DNA from: Fasciolopsis buskii
Taxonomy: Eukaryota; Platyhelminthes; Trematoda; Plagiorchiida; Fasciolidae
Reading direction: 5' to 3'
Length of the DNA: 64,000 nt
NCBI GenBank assembly: GCA_008360955.1
Contig: LUCM01008342.1
Location: 113,907 to 177,906, forward strand
A model generated the notes under the pieces. It was not told the DNA's origin, did not search any database, and saw nothing but the letters and a program-made list of their open reading frames with translations. The translations under genes and the position numbers were made by a program. How positions within the stretch are numbered: the first letter of the stretch is position 1; each line of letters begins with the position of its first letter. Shown piece after piece: positions 32,201-46,331 of this stretch.

Positions 32201-35200
32201 AGCAGGACAGTAAATTTATGAACGACTAAGGATGATGATACTAGTAGATGTAAAGAGAAATTGTACTAAGCAAAATTTACTTGTTAGGAACAATTGCACA
32301 TGATCCATTTCATATAGCAGGCATGAGTAGTTGCTAACCTCAATTTACATTTGGGCTGTTACAAACCTGTATGTAGCCACATACATCACCTAACGTCACT
32401 ACTAAGCTGCCTAACCGCACTCCCAGCTTCCGTCCCGGGCGATTTGTCGCATGTGGATCTGTTGAACACGGACAACTTTATCAAACTACCCTTCGCGGTG
32501 TTAGCGTTAGCACAATTTGGGGCCCATCATTAGTCAGACTGCAGGCTCTAGTGTACCTCGTCGAAGTGTGTCAATGTTAGCATCAGCCACGCGTGTGGAA
32601 CGGAAGCCACTGTTTCCCCCTTGTCAGATACGCAACATAAGAAAACATTGAATTACATTAATCACGGGGCTGCTTATTGAGGTACTTATTAAGTACTAAT
32701 TGGGTATTCTAGTTTTCCACGGCTTGAAAGTGGTTGGGTGGGGTCAAGGTTTTCCTTCGACCGCCTATTAGTAGTAGCTTTACAAAAAAGCTGCGATAAA
32801 ATGGATGAAGTGCATTCATCGCTTGGACAGCCTAGGAAACTATTTGTTGGACAGATCCATCATATGCTTTTCAAATTGGAGAATTCTGATTTGCTCGGTT
32901 GTACTGAGACCCGTATCCTACTCAGAGTAATTAATTTAAAAGTTGGTATTCATATAAATTTAGTGGATCCCCGGGGAAATTTGAGTGTTACTTTTACTAA
33001 AAAGGGAACACAGATGCAACATTTCATTCAATCCACTTCATCTTTTTGTGATCAAATTTGCGATTCATCGGTTTGGAGTTTTAGCATTGCGAAGTTCATA
33101 CAACCAACGAAAAGTCTGACACTGTGATTAAAAAATTACTGAAAGTCACAATGGAAGAGTGCAATCACCACATCAGTCTTCGTGTATAAATGGTCATCTC
33201 AATGATTAATAGTCACAAAGAACTGATTGGATAATTAGACGTCGGTAACCTTACCAGATGGTTCAGATTTACACAATAACGACACTTATCAGTTTTTACA
33301 GTGTGTTGCATTGCAAATGGTTCGATTGTAAGCAACAGCTGAACTGAAAACACCAAATTTAATGTGTACATATTTGCACTGGTATTAGGTAACACTCGCT
33401 TCAAGTAAATTCCGGCCAGCTATTTTTTGACTAGACTTTGACCAATGTAAGCACAGATTGTTTCTCATAAAATATGCCGCAAGTTAGGCGTCGGTTCATT
33501 CTAGTAACTTGTCTTCGGAGGACACAGACTATTCAAAGTTGTCCCAGTGGACGCAAAATCTTAGCATTCATATTTTATGCTATACTGTGTTGGCTGTGAA
33601 GCTGTGTAGTTGGTTATGTGCCGTTCACGACAGGACCAATCAGCTGGACTACCGGATTTGGAATACAGAGTGGAAACATACAATGGTAACACTGTGTACC
33701 CAAACCTGCATTTCTACCCATAAACCGATCTATAAGCGCCCCCTCGGCTGATCTGCCGTACACTGTGCTTGGTAAGCAGTTACAAGATTGATTAAGATCC
33801 ATCTAACATGCACCCACGCTAACATTCACGGATTCGTCCACTTATAGGAAAAGTATCGAAAATGACCCAATCAGGTTAATTCAATTTTGGAGTGGAGAAA
33901 ATATTATGAATTCCGAATCATTTTTCAATCATTCTGATTTATGTACGTGCATGAGCATGAGTTTGGGTGCGCGTGACAGGTTGTCTACGGAGCAGGTTGT
34001 ACGCTGCCACATTGAATTTATTTGTGTAGGTGTTGATACTGGCTAATACTCTTAAAGGTTTTTAGCTCCCTTTGATCTCTGGTTGTCGTTCGTTTCAGAA
34101 TGAGTCACGTGTGACCCCCTTTCGAGCCTGAGTCAACCATATGATGGTTTACCAAGGTCAACTGAGCGAGCCCAAGGATCAGGTCGAGTCTGCATACTCC
34201 ATCCATCCAGTGTCCCACTTTGTACAAGCGACTTCCATTCATTATCTGTTACTCGAATAATCACAAACCCAAATCCGTTTGAACCGTATAACAAAAAATC
34301 AAAATACGGCGATTCTGTGCTTGCTATTGGGATAGTCTTTTACCGCGAAGCAAGTGTGTTCGTTCAAAGTAGGTTGATTGTCAACAGGACAGTGATGACC
34401 CATCAAAAAGAGTCAACTGGGAGTAAACGTAGTTCAAGGCCATTCAGGGGCAACACTTTTAGGTATGACTCTTTGAGAGAGACATCTGGTAGCCAAACGG
34501 GGTAGCATACACGCCGTGCGCTTGCGTGTCTGCGTCTCCGGACTGTTCCAACTGAAACACTGTTACCAAGTCGGTGACTCTAAACTTGTCATTACGCCAA
34601 AATCTCGTGTCTGGAACATTTATGCCACATGTCCGCACCGGTCAGCACATCATCGTCTGTTTGTTGTTGACCTCAGGTGACCTCTGTAAATTTGTTTAGT
34701 TAGGCACATAGGTGAACAATCGGAGCCTAGTCACACTGACGGTGATTCATTTCGATGTGAATTGAAGCTGTTCACTGCTGCCCCGTGTATTTGTGTGTTT
34801 GTGTGTTAGAACAGCCGTTCCACAGTACAGAACCACCCAACAAGTTTACCTTTCATATGGCCTACCCTCCTGACAAATAACGGATTGTGTTAAAGAAAAG
34901 ACCAGAATAGTTCAGATGAACAAAACCGGATATGCACACGGATAAGTGATATGAAACACTAAGAACGAAATGCGTATCCACATAGTTGAATTAAACAAGC
35001 GATGAGGACATAATAGCGGTTTGTTGGAGAAGGAGTGTCGTGAAGTGAATCCCTGACCAGCTTCAAAACCATGACTTCAGCTATCATCAGGATATATTTT
35101 GGATGAAATCAAGATAGGTGCAATATACGAAAAAGAAACAAGATAATAATTTAAAATCCTAAGAGATATCCCGGACGGCCCTGTGTCACGGCAGTCGGTT

Positions 35201-35889
35201 TTCGAGTGGGATTAGAAAGTGTTTTATGCAACTGCCGGTCAGCTGATGGTCAAAAGCTGCCGGGGACGCCCGCGATCATGAAGAAAAATAGAATTCGTTC
35301 TTGTGCCCTCCAACCCATTTGGAGATAAGGCGGCATTGATTTTTGGCTTGTTGTCCGCCAGACTGACTACGTTTGTTCAAGCAGGAAGCGAAGGACGAAC
35401 ACCTGAACACCATCATCTCCGTTCGCCCAAATTCAAAGTGATGATCGGATCTGGTGATAAATTTTGCATTCCAGAGTACCATTAGTTCGGAATGGATAAA
35501 TTTGGCTGAATTAATTCACGTGATGTTCATTTTTGAAAGAGGCGGGAACAAAACTGGGGGTTAACTCCATGATCGTTTTATTATCCGTCCGGTAATTCGA
35601 AGGAAAACGTTTCGCTTCCCCGTTAGAAGAAATCCGAGTAGAGAAAGCCCGGACGATGTCTCTAGTAAGGACCAAGTAATTTTTGTTTCCAGTTATTTTC
35701 TCCTATAGTCATCAAGCGGGACGGACAGAGAGTGTAATGTGGGAGTTTTGGTCTAATCAGAAAATTGGTGGGATCACAGATCGTAGTAACAATGTTAGAA
35801 GAACCCGGTTTTTTGTAAGTTTAAATTCGACGACGCTATTATGCTAGAACAATGCTTCGGACCACCTTCTGTAGATTATCAAAGTGCTC
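32201..35889. other. intergenic or intronic DNA
   Basis: No family recognised. Open stretches at 32738-33127 (plus, 129 codons) and after an acceptor at about 34097 have no family resemblance. DNA at 35276-35485, open on both strands, could be the leader of the LINE that starts near 35890. Confidence 0.4.
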
Positions 35890-37033
35890 CCCTATCCCGG
35901 GTTGTTGTATAAGAAAATCTCCGATGAGACAATACTGCTAAAGGAATTTACTTCGTGTCTGATCGATCGTCCCGCTGGTGTATGCCGCTGGGGAAAGGTT
36001 TTCAGCTGTGTCAGTGACAGCTGGAAAATAATGGTTTTAAAGGCTTAATAGTACTTATCTCTCGAGGTTAACTATAATATTTTAGGAAATGGACCCCATT
36101 TTCTGCCTATTCGTCGTCCCGGGAGTAATCTTCAACGAACACCGGATACCCGGGTATCCGAACTGCATATATTCATTGATATGCTATCAGCATCCGTAAT
36201 CATTTGAGAGAGATTCCTTGTTTGCACTGGCTGGTGACTTTAAAACGATGGATAATATTTTCCTCACTAAATATGGTTTAATAAATCCGGTAAATCTTCT
36301 TACGGGACTTCATATGCAACCGAATTTCGGGTTATAAACAAATCGCGGTTGTTTACTGCCCCTAAATGTGAACCTATAGTCAACTCTGACCATCGTACTT
36401 TGTAACTTTGTCCACAGTTAACAGCAAAAATAACCGGTACATACTCCCAAAAATACTATTCAATACTATGATTTTCATCTGCGAATGTGAAAATCTTAAC
36501 TGTCTTAGTTGCCAAAACCGAATTTTTGGTCTTTTCAAATTACATACATTCGATCTCCTGTAAACGTTCCCCTGATTACTTCAGTTTCATTTTATTCGTT
36601 TTTGTTCGCATGAAAGTGTTGGCGTACAAGAAGACAGATATTCCTCACGGTCATTTACTAGGTCAGAGTATGGTGGAGGTGGGGAAAGGCCGATTTCACC
36701 TCGACGCTACAGTGCGCATGTTCACTTGAATCCGGCACCTGGATCCAAATGTTCAACAATAGTAACCGCCTGATGAGTCAATATTTGTGACAAACAAAGT
36801 GCCAAAAATTCCACAGGCCCCAAATGAATTAGAACTTACAGTACTGAAGGAATTTACAGGAATCCTTTCAGTCCCACTGGATAACTTCTTTATTGACTGT
36901 CGTGTAAGTGAATGTTCCGATTTATGCAGAACGACCGTCGCCCAAAAAAATGAGCCAAAAATGCATGAACTCATCGTCCGCACATCACTGATGCTAAAGC
37001 TGTTTCAGAGACTCCTCCCACCATGGTTTGCCA
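35890..37033 (+). mobile_element. decayed CR1/Jockey-like LINE: endonuclease and start of RT
   Basis: Plus-strand pieces in the right order define the element. SDETILLKEFTSCLIDRPAG near 35915-35975 matches the endonuclease 'DRP.GV..GGV' region. Near 36110-36140, RRPGSNLQRTPDTRVSEL corresponds to the 'YRPPGS' region. LFALAGDFKTMDNIF, then KYGLINPVNLLTG, is the GDFN-type motif, with N changed to K. NSDHRTL at about 36382-36402 is the SDH catalytic motif. The RT N-terminal region follows at 36850-37030: VLKEFTGILSVPLDNFFIDC, SECSDLC and LKLFQRLLPPW. Several stops and frameshifts separate them. It belongs to a different LINE clade from copies A-E and runs in the opposite direction. No RT palm motif is readable beyond 37033, so the 3' part is lost. 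Confidence 0.72.
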
Positions 37034-37588
37034 TCAGGGATCCCGATAAAGAGATACGGCAGTCTACTTACTGGCCTTCAGGTCTCACGTTGGACGCATT
37101 AGTTCATTCGGTCCATTCACTAATTTCAGTCCTAAACAGAACGAGCAAAACTATTAGAATGATGGTTTAGATTGCGAGAATACTTTACGCAGCCCCGATC
37201 AATCGGTGTTGCTGAATTTTCTTTTCACCCACAGTATTAGCCCGAACGACTGCAGACTAATTCGCGGCTACCCGACAAATTCAGAACATTTTCCGTGACA
37301 TCGTGGCAAGAAAACTTCTCCTCTCCACCCCAAATCTGGTATTTCACAAAGTGGGACATTTTCTCTATTTTTATTTTATATGTTAAACATACTCCTATTC
37401 CTCCCGCATTTCCTATCTGAGAATATGTCGGTGATAAAGCCTTAGGATGTGAAGCAGTCAATCGTCAGATAAGCAGCGAAAATCAACAAGTTGGACAGTG
37501 TGAATTGACCCTCATCTTTCCCCAATGCACCTACATTCCACTACGTATTTTTCCTGTTTATCTCTTGCCGCTGCATGTCTCCGCATAG
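37034..37588. other. spacer after the CR1-like LINE
   Basis: The open frame of the LINE's RT region runs on to 37170 but loses resemblance to RT. No other feature is recognised. Confidence 0.4.
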
Positions 37589-37743
37589 TCACTGATTACA
37601 ACTCAGACTCCGAGTTGGATACTGGATCTGAATGTTTGTCGAAAAGCTCCGAGGCGGCCTTATTGTCTCAAATAGCCTCTACTGACGAAGTCCTGTTCAC
37701 TGCCTTCTCGTGCCAGGCCACAGATGAATTTCAGGGGCTCTAG
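37589..37743 (+). CDS. weak candidate terminal exon, acidic serine-rich C-terminus
   Basis: A pyrimidine-rich acceptor (tttatctcttgccgctgcatgtctccgcatag, ending 37588) precedes an open frame to TAG at 37741-37743. It reads VTDYNSDSELDTGSECLSKS followed by SEAALLSQIASTDEVLF, an acidic, Ser-rich composition common in cytoplasmic tails. Family unknown. No partner exon was identified, so chance cannot be excluded. Confidence 0.32.
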
Positions 37744-39309
37744 AAATGAGGCAGTGAGCTTACATGCAAGTCAGGTTATACAGCCGGGTACAGTTTCGCT
37801 GTAGCTTGCGTAGGCAACCAGCCAATTTGGATCTTGGTGACAGGCGAGTGTGAAGTTAAAGTATGCCTCGAATGCTATTGGGAGGATCGTATTCCACCAA
37901 CCTGGATTTCTCCAATTTTGTATGTAAGCGCATGAATTGTGAGTAAAACCCGAAAGCGTTTCTAAGGCGAAGAGAATTTGAACCAACACTGGAAGTTGCC
38001 TTCTTACGGGCATATCCTGTGTTTGCTTTATCGCGTCAGTTTGTTTCCACCTTTGTCGCAAACTGGACTCTCGTCACTGTTACGACCGTAGTTTTTTGTC
38101 GATTGGCTTCGCTCGACGCCCTTTGTCGTTGACATGATTTGTTGTCAGAGCTTGGAGTACAAGTGCCCGAAAAGAACGCCGTAGAGGTTTCATTATCATA
38201 CACTGATTCATTCTGTTTTAAATTGTACCTTTGCAGTTTGGATCCGCTTTTGTTTTGGATTGTGTCAGTTTGGTCGCTACTCGTTGCTCGAACATTTGCT
38301 CAGGGGCTTATAGTGGTTCCCAGCACCTGCTTGGATTGAAGCCAAGCCAGTACGCTTTGTTAGACCGTATACCTTCGTTATTACGAGTGTTCCAATTCCG
38401 TATAATGATTGCAAGTACAAAAATTTTAGATGGTCAGACTGTAATTCCGGATCAACGATGGGCGGCACATGAAGCGTACGGTTGCATAGCCACTGGCATC
38501 TATACAAGAGGGATGTACTTAGAATATGAGCTGAGTTATCGGCCACTGGTCCACATTGGGTCACGTGTCCCTCACATCATTCTATCGCTTCGTGGACTAG
38601 ACTAGTCAATGAAAGGTTGGCAGCAGGTTCCCCTAGGTTAACACTGTAGTTCGATTTGGGCAACCAAGTAATATCAGGTCACAGAAGAATCATGGATCCC
38701 TTGAGCAATCGATAACATAGAATTGAGAGGTGAAAGAGCCTCCATGTTTGTTAATTGTACAGAACGCTTCTTTTTCTTTCCTCTTTCTCGGTAAATGTTC
38801 TCGTCCTTCTCCTTAGTTCTAATGATACTTAATATACATAGATTTCCCTCTATGACAGTTTCCTTGCTTGCACTCTGCTACTTGATGCCTTTATTGAGTA
38901 CCGTCAGCTGTCTTTTGCACCGCACGTATAGGAAACAAGACATTTGGTATTCTGCGCAGTACATTCTGTTCCTTTTCAAAGTGATAGTCCATTTGGAACT
39001 GTATTTTCGGCACGTTTTCATGTCCAGTTAGGCTTGGAAACCTTTAAAATGCTGAAATGTCTGTATGAGAAAAATCTTTTGCTCAAAAGACAAGCTCAAT
39101 TTAGAGCCACTTGGACATAGGGGGAGAAAAATCAGCTATGAAATTAGAAAAAAGTAGATTTGATCTAGCGAACCTGCCCGAACAGGCAGGAAACGTTGGC
39201 AAAATTGCTTTACTGAGTCGGTGTGTACGAAATTAACAGAAAATTCTAAGCTCACCAGTGTTTCATTAATCCGAATAATTATTTTTCTACCTTGCTATTC
39301 CAGCGTTAG
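37744..39309. other. intergenic or intronic DNA
   Basis: Open frames at 37771-38061 (minus) and 38231-38605 (plus, 124 codons) overlap open frames on the other strand and match no family. Confidence 0.4.
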
Positions 39310-39498
39310 CTCATTCACGTCGGTAGTATAACAGCTGAAGTCAACGGACACCGTATCTTCTGCTTTACGCATGCAAAACGTGTTCGAACGCTGGAACAAG
39401 TGGTTGCCATCGGCTGTAAGACTTGGCAGTTTAACTACTGCTCGTTTCACGATGAGCAGTCTAATGTTCATGTGCCACAGTATGCTGATTTGTCTTAG
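39310..39498 (+). CDS. weak candidate terminal exon, unknown protein
   Basis: After tandem acceptors (ctattccag, then cgttag) the frame reads GSITAEVNGHRIFCFTHAKR, VRTLEQVVAIGCKTWQFNYC and SFHDEQSNVHVPQYADLS, ending in TAG at 39496. The balanced composition with W, C and H looks protein-like. The opposite strand is open too. Family not recognised. Confidence 0.33.
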   Translation, partial: LIHVGSITAEVNGHRIFCFTHAKRVRTLEQVVAIGCKTWQFNYCSFHDEQSNVHVPQYADLS

Positions 39499-40362
39499 AT
39501 TTTGTTTCATTTACTCCTTGTGATCAGCTCCTTGGAGGTCGTTGGGGATCACACGTGCACTAGAACACTAAAATATGAGAATAATTTCTTCCAACGACAT
39601 CACTCCGACCGTGTTTTCGCAGCATCTTTTTCAACTTTTTCTGACGTTTTGGGATTTCTTATGTGGTCCACTTCTCACCAGGTTTGATTAGTCAATACAA
39701 GAATAAATTTTTCAAAAGAACATAAAATTAACCGAGCTTCCGAACAAAGTGATTCTTGTTGTTCATTCTTCAGTTTTTATTGAACTCGTTTATCAAATGG
39801 CCCCACATTTTATCCATTCCGGATAGACGAAGTCACAGTTCCTACCTACCACTATAACACGGAATCTTGTTAATTGATACCCGTTTTGAGATAGATCTGT
39901 CTGGCTGGGAACCTTCAGCTCGTTATTATACGCTTTTGATTCCTTGCAACAGCAAGACTCAGCTTTGAGTAAAGTAAACCGAAAGAAAAATTTTCAGAAG
40001 CCAGTTGGGTGATAAATGTTGTGTTGGAATACTAAAGAGGATGGTTAGTCTAAATCTTTGAGCAGTACTTCGGTGGGATAATTCACATTCTATGATGTCG
40101 CTAATTTTCGAATTTTTGTGCATGGAATAAATAGCGAAAGTAGCGACTTCTTTTTTCAGTTTGGAATTGTAAAGGAATTCATAAACTAAAACAATGTGGC
40201 TTTCTACATGAATGTACAAAGTCAGAATAGAATGACACTCGAAACGAGTTTTGCAACGTGATTCACCACAAAGTTCCTAATTGATGTCACAAAATTTTGC
40301 AGCGCAGATAAATAAAATCAAACACAGTACACTTATCTGTTGTTGAGTCCGAAATGTTCACT

Positions 40363-40449
40363 ATATTACTACTACTACTACTATTATTATTGCTATTACT
40401 ACTACCACTATCACTACTACTTCTAGTCATAATCATAATCATAATCATG
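40363..40449. repeat. imperfect (ACT/ATT)n and (ATC/AATC) microsatellite
   Basis: A run of act/att/acc triplets is followed by repeated 'aatcat'. Confidence 0.9.
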
Positions 40450-42747
40450 GCACATTTTACAGAGCTAGTTACTTAGACGAACTGCATAGGGAACTGAAAT
40501 AATCCGAACACGATTATGATAAGGTATCGCTCTGGTTCGAGTTTTTTCAGTGCCCGCCTTATGGTCAATACACTAAAGACTACAGGCTTCCCAAATTTAT
40601 GACCGACTGAATTTTATCGATAACTTAATGGTTAACCAAGTTGCTTTCAATACCGCATTGCTGATATTGGATTCAAAATAGATAGGGCTTCTGTCCCACA
40701 CGTCTGCTGTCGTTGGTACTGCTGGAGGTTGGTGGGTGTTATAGACCTGTCCCCCTAAAATATGGACTAATCGATTCAACTGAAAAAAGTGTCCCTCGTG
40801 TACAGCATTTCAACCGTCTCTGTTGCCGTTCGCTCAGTTACACTAGAATCAAGGACAGGCGGACAGAAGCTGAATAGGATAGGGAGTTTTATTGACTGAG
40901 GATGATCAGGTTTGTTGCCCTTGCTGCAACTACTGTTACTGTTAATGGTGGTGTTTGATTGTTTGTTGCGTGAAATCTCCACCGCAGAGACAGAACGACT
41001 ACAAAACAATAACTGTAACAATAACCGGTCAAGTGGAAAGTTGTTATCTTTAGCGATCAACTCTAGAATTGGGTCATTGCCACGGTGTGATTGAGTGCAT
41101 TACAAATTTCTTCTGATCTGGTAACAGTTTTATTTGTCGCAGAGACAATCCTATTGGGTATGCCCGTTGACATCAATGTCCCATTTTGTTCACATTGTCG
41201 AACTTTGCATGACCTTAATACCAATGCGTTTTTCGTGTGATTCACTGTCAAGGTATTTGATCCCTTCACAGAAAAGGTTTTGTGTTAGTATACACCTGTT
41301 TTTCATTAAATACCTGGGACCCCAAATGGATTAGGTGTATACTGCGAAGCCTCTAGTTATTCATAAGGGAGTCAACCTTGATCCTAAAAAAATGGATTGG
41401 TCTCAACTAGATATGCGCAACAACGAGCTTGGCAACCACGGATTTTTCTCCATTTACGTAATCCGTTGGGATGTACTGACGATTCGGCTCTTGCGACTTT
41501 TTCCGGGGTGAATGGCGCGAATAGTCCAAATGTAAATCAAGAAACGCTCGTGTATGTACGCAATTTTTAAAAGGATTCTTGACTGCTTGCACTTGCACAA
41601 GTGTGCTTCTGTTGTGTGCTCGGAACAGTGATAGTGAAAGGAACATCAATAACTACGGCATTCCCTAAAGACCATGTCCCACTGTCGGAAGGTAAAGCAA
41701 CTAGTTCCAATTTGAAACATTTAGGTTGGGTCGCGAAAGTGGATAAGAAAGCCAAAAGACAATTCTTGTGCAAGGAATTCTTCCTGGCAGTACATTCTTA
41801 TTTGAATCATTTGCTGTGTTAATGGATGATGGGTACATCCAAGAATCGCAGAATGAGCCGTCGGCATACTTTTGTCCGTTAGGCAGGTTTAGCCTATTTC
41901 TGATAGTTAGCCATGCCTAACGAACGAAGAACTTGGTGCATATCACTAGGTGGTTCATAAATGGATCAATTATCCATGCATCCCACTTCACTACTCAAAT
42001 CCGGATGGAGTGTCAGACTAACAAAGGAGATGATTCGACGGCAAAGTGCCGGGTACAGATATTCGACGAGCGATAATAAGCACGAAACCAGTTTTGTACT
42101 TCCAGAGTAACTTTTGTCTATCCATCCGAGCGAGTTACGATGCCATGTGCGTGCGCAGAATTGAGTTCTGCTCTACTAGTCTTACATACAACCCCATCAG
42201 TCAATACATGTTTATGCGGCATTGTCACGTCCCACAAACACCAAATTTTAAAGGCCCAAGTAAGTGAGCAATTTAAACACGTTTCTTTTCAGGCCAAAAA
42301 CGTTTCAACGATTCTGTGCCCCATCAATGTCGTTTTTTGTTCACTAACGCACGAGCTGCACCACGCGTCTCCGTTGCTTTGTTGTTCCTCAATCATGGAT
42401 GTAGGCGTTGTTTAAACCACAAGTGAAATGCTTATCCGTCATCTCCGTAGGCAAATTTACAGCCCAAAATACATTTGGGATTTTCATGAAGTCATTCAGC
42501 TGGTTTCTTCCGCACTCCTACACTTCACTGCTTTTGTACTTGCGGACCAAATCAACGTTTTCACGCTTACGACAGCGCCGTTCAGGGATGATGGGGCGAA
42601 AACAGATTTTCGACGTTGCTTTTGCTCTATCTGGCTTTACTAGAGTTACTTATTTATTACGTTGAGTCTCAAAATGAAGCACAGTACAAAGCCAGCAGAA
42701 CTTTTCGGAAGTTTCTGCTTGAGAAACTTGGTGTTAAAATTACCCGG

Positions 42748-42763
42748 TATATATATATATATA
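42748..42763. repeat. short (TA)n microsatellite
   Basis: An uninterrupted alternating TA tract of about 16 bases. Confidence 0.9.
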
Positions 42764-45700
42764 AGTAGTGGGGAGTTTATACATGAAAATACTCGCAAGG
42801 ATACAATGCATGAAGCATACGCTACTGTCACGTTGGTTAATTACAAATTCGTATTTGTTTACGACTTCCCAGGTTCATATATCTCATCGAACAAAATCTG
42901 ATAGGGATACTCCCATAGAGACGATGACTAAGACCTAGCTTACCAGGCATATGTTGGAACGGTATACACGATGAGTCATCTAGTAGGTAGACCAGTGTTC
43001 TCTTGAGGAAATGTATGGCGTTTTATCGACCCTAAGAAGCAACTGACGTGACGAATCAATTTATTTTGGCGGGAGGTAACTGGTCAGAAGAAACGTCCGG
43101 TATCTGGGCTTACATGTGTGTTTTTAAGGTTGCAATGGAAAGGAGAATTCTTAAAAAAAGTAGCTTTCAGTTTCAGCAGTTGTTCACTCAGATGATTTTG
43201 GTTCGGAATGTCTGCCCTCACACGATCACAATCGTACAACGGCCCTCACAGTCCGTTACATGCGTATGCAGGGCCAATGTCCATTCTTCTGGTGCAGTTA
43301 GTTCACTCGTTCACCTAGTCGGCGGGTCTTTAATAGATAAGACAATATCATTAAAATTTGTATCCCTTGTTTAACTATCCATTTTTGACTGAGTTTTTCG
43401 CTTTCAAACTTCACACACACCAGGTTCGTTAGAATTTCGACAACGGTAGCTTGCGTGAGTAGCTGACTATCTGCCTGAAGTTGTGTGAAATAACGTGACA
43501 GTCAAAACTTGGTCTAATCCTCCGAATCGACAACTGCGGAGTGTTTCAAAACTTTGATCTTTCCTTGCTTGTTTGATCTGTCTGCTGTATCTGTTGCTCA
43601 GATTTTAACGTAAGACGACTACGTCTTTTCATGCTGATTCATCATCACTGCTACTGTCTAAAACAAATTGAGAAGCTTAAATTTGTTTGGCTGATGCTTC
43701 GGAATAAACAGCAGCGAACGGACGTGTTTTTGTTGCCTCCCGACTGGCTAACTACAGTACATTTTGCCGGCATCTCAGTTAACGCAGCGTGACTAATAAT
43801 AATGACAGGATGATTGTCAGCTTGAATAAAGTGTCCGCTCACTTTCCCTATAGTCAGTGCTATGATAAATAACGAGTGTTCATGAGCGTCTGGTCATTTT
43901 TACAGTTAAGTCCGTTGGGTAACGGTTTTTTGTGCCAGGGTGGATTTAGAATTCTTGTGCACCCGGATAACATCACGTGACTGCCACGAATGGGCAGGGG
44001 AATGGATTTCATTCAAACTTAATGCCAAAAGCTTCCCCAGCAAACAAGCAACACATGGACAGAATTCGGGTTGTCACCACGATAGGGTTACAGTTCAAAC
44101 AGGCGGATCAACATAGCTAGAGGGCACCACACATTGTCAAATCTAATCAATAATGATCAACTTCGCAGAACATGGATTTAGCCTAAGAGTGGCTTGGCTG
44201 ACTAAGACCCAGAGAACTGGTCTGTGTAATAGATTGGTCGGTTGTCTTTTTGGTGCATCCTGAAAACCTCTTTCCTACCCATCCAACTAAGCGGAATATA
44301 TCCTAGCGATCATCTTTTTCTAATGTCAGTACAACCCTTGACTGAAATGCGACATTATTGATTGCACGCAAAAGTCTATAAAATATAATACAATACAATA
44401 ATAACTTTCTCTGTCCATGTGCGTATGTCCGCTTTTCTCCCCGTTTAATGCTTTAATACTGTCACATATTCAAGTGTTGCTATGTACTTCAACCCTCGAT
44501 GGACTTCAAACATCCAGTTGTGTTGCAAAACTGCTGAGGCCGTTGTTTTACGTTAGCGAAGTTATACAGGTCCCAATCCCAAAAGACAGCAAACTCAGTG
44601 GTGTATTCTATAAATATTCACTTTTCGTCCTCTCCTAACGGTCCAGAAGTTTAAAAAAAGACTTCGAAATTTCTGTAGCATCACTCGCATTTCTTTAATT
44701 CCCACTGAAATTTTTACTTTCATTTTTTTCAACAGAAAACATTAATGCAGCCCAACTTAAATGAATGGAGGAAATGCTCATTCTTCTTCTTCTGCCGCCC
44801 ATTTCTGCTACTCCAAATTAAGAATACAGTTTGGTTGTGAGTACATAATCTGAAATACAACAAGTTACAAACCACTTACTGGTCTCCTGTTTTGCTCGGA
44901 TGCTATCAGTTGAATGTTCAGTAGGTACCAAGAATTACGTTCCATACGTTATGAACAATCTTCTGAGGGTTTTCACCCATCAAAAGTGGCATTTACATCG
45001 GTCTTCCCGTGGTTTTCTAACCTCTGGTTATCAATTATTGGCATGAGGTCGTTTTTGCTAGTCGTGATCTTGGTTGAAATGAGTGCACATTTCACAGTTA
45101 TCGACGAAATTCACATTGGGCTAGCAAGTCACCTTACCGGGGTGCAACTCATATTCGATATGCTTGTTTGCGGCGTACATTGCGTATGTATTCTGCTCTA
45201 AGCTGGATCCATTGAAGACGGCTGGAAACCACATAACAGTGTCGAGAGATTAATAAAATCGTCAAGTCCTACACGCCAGATGCTAAATGACGAAGAAACA
45301 TGAAGTAGGCAATTTCACCAAATAAAAGCAATTGGTTTCGCGACAGGCGAACACTTCAATGACGAGTGCACTAAGATAAGATTGTGACAACATCTCACTG
45401 CCTTCCTTGCACTGAGAAAAAGTCAGCCAGTGCCTTATCAGATGTCATTACCAAATCAGTAGAGTAAACCAAGTCGCACAACTGAATTCGCATTCATTGT
45501 CGCCCAAAGTGTGTAATATTGTGCTAGTTTATTGTACCCTAGACTGATCAGAGAAAAATCAGCTGCACCTAAACCGTAGTTGACCCACAACTGAAGGTAA
45601 AATAAAAGTAACAGAACTGGATAGCCTTCGTAAGTCCTTCTGAGTATCACAAATATACCATGCTAATTCCCACAGTACCAACCAATGGATGCTGTCTAAA

Positions 45701-46292
45701 CTAATGGGCTGCCATTCCTGGAATATACTGATTATTCTCGACAGTTCGAGAAATGTGACGTAGCAAGAGGTTTATTGTAGACATGTTTGGGTGATTATGC
45801 GAATTTAACGTTGTCCCTCAAAGTGACAATGTTGGTACGTTTCACTAATGCAAATGGATTCGCAGGGAAATTTTTGTTATAAAAAGCATTTCGATTCCCA
45901 TAGACCTCCCTATCCACATTCTCGTCACCAAGTCTAGCACTGGCTTGAAGGCAAACTTAGTCACACTTTATAGGTACTGAAGTATTTTCGGAACAACATT
46001 GAAAAAGGACTGTTTGGGAGAATAGTACAAAGAAAAATATTTAGAGATCAGGCAAACTTCTCACGCTTATCGTGCATTGTTAAAAAAATCTGTTGACTAT
46101 TGGATGGCTGAAATTCTTCATATTCCCACTATGCTGGAGTTTTCGCGAAAAAATATGCAACAGGCGTCTACGAAGAATTTCGGATCTCACATCCGATGGC
46201 TTTAACTGTGAAGTGGATGAGCTTATATCGATCTAATCCGCGGAAATTCCCAAAACTACGGGGTAATAAATCATGTTTGATATGACATAGCT

Positions 46293-46293
<1 letters not shown>

Positions 46294-46325
<32 letters not shown>
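46294..46325. repeat. (TA)n microsatellite
   Basis: An uninterrupted alternating TA tract of about 32 bases. Confidence 0.95.

Positions 46326-46331
<6 letters not shown>

Noticed and set aside
40363..40449. Direct repeats as a CRISPR-like array
   Set aside because: It is a simple trinucleotide/hexanucleotide microsatellite with no spacers, in eukaryotic DNA.
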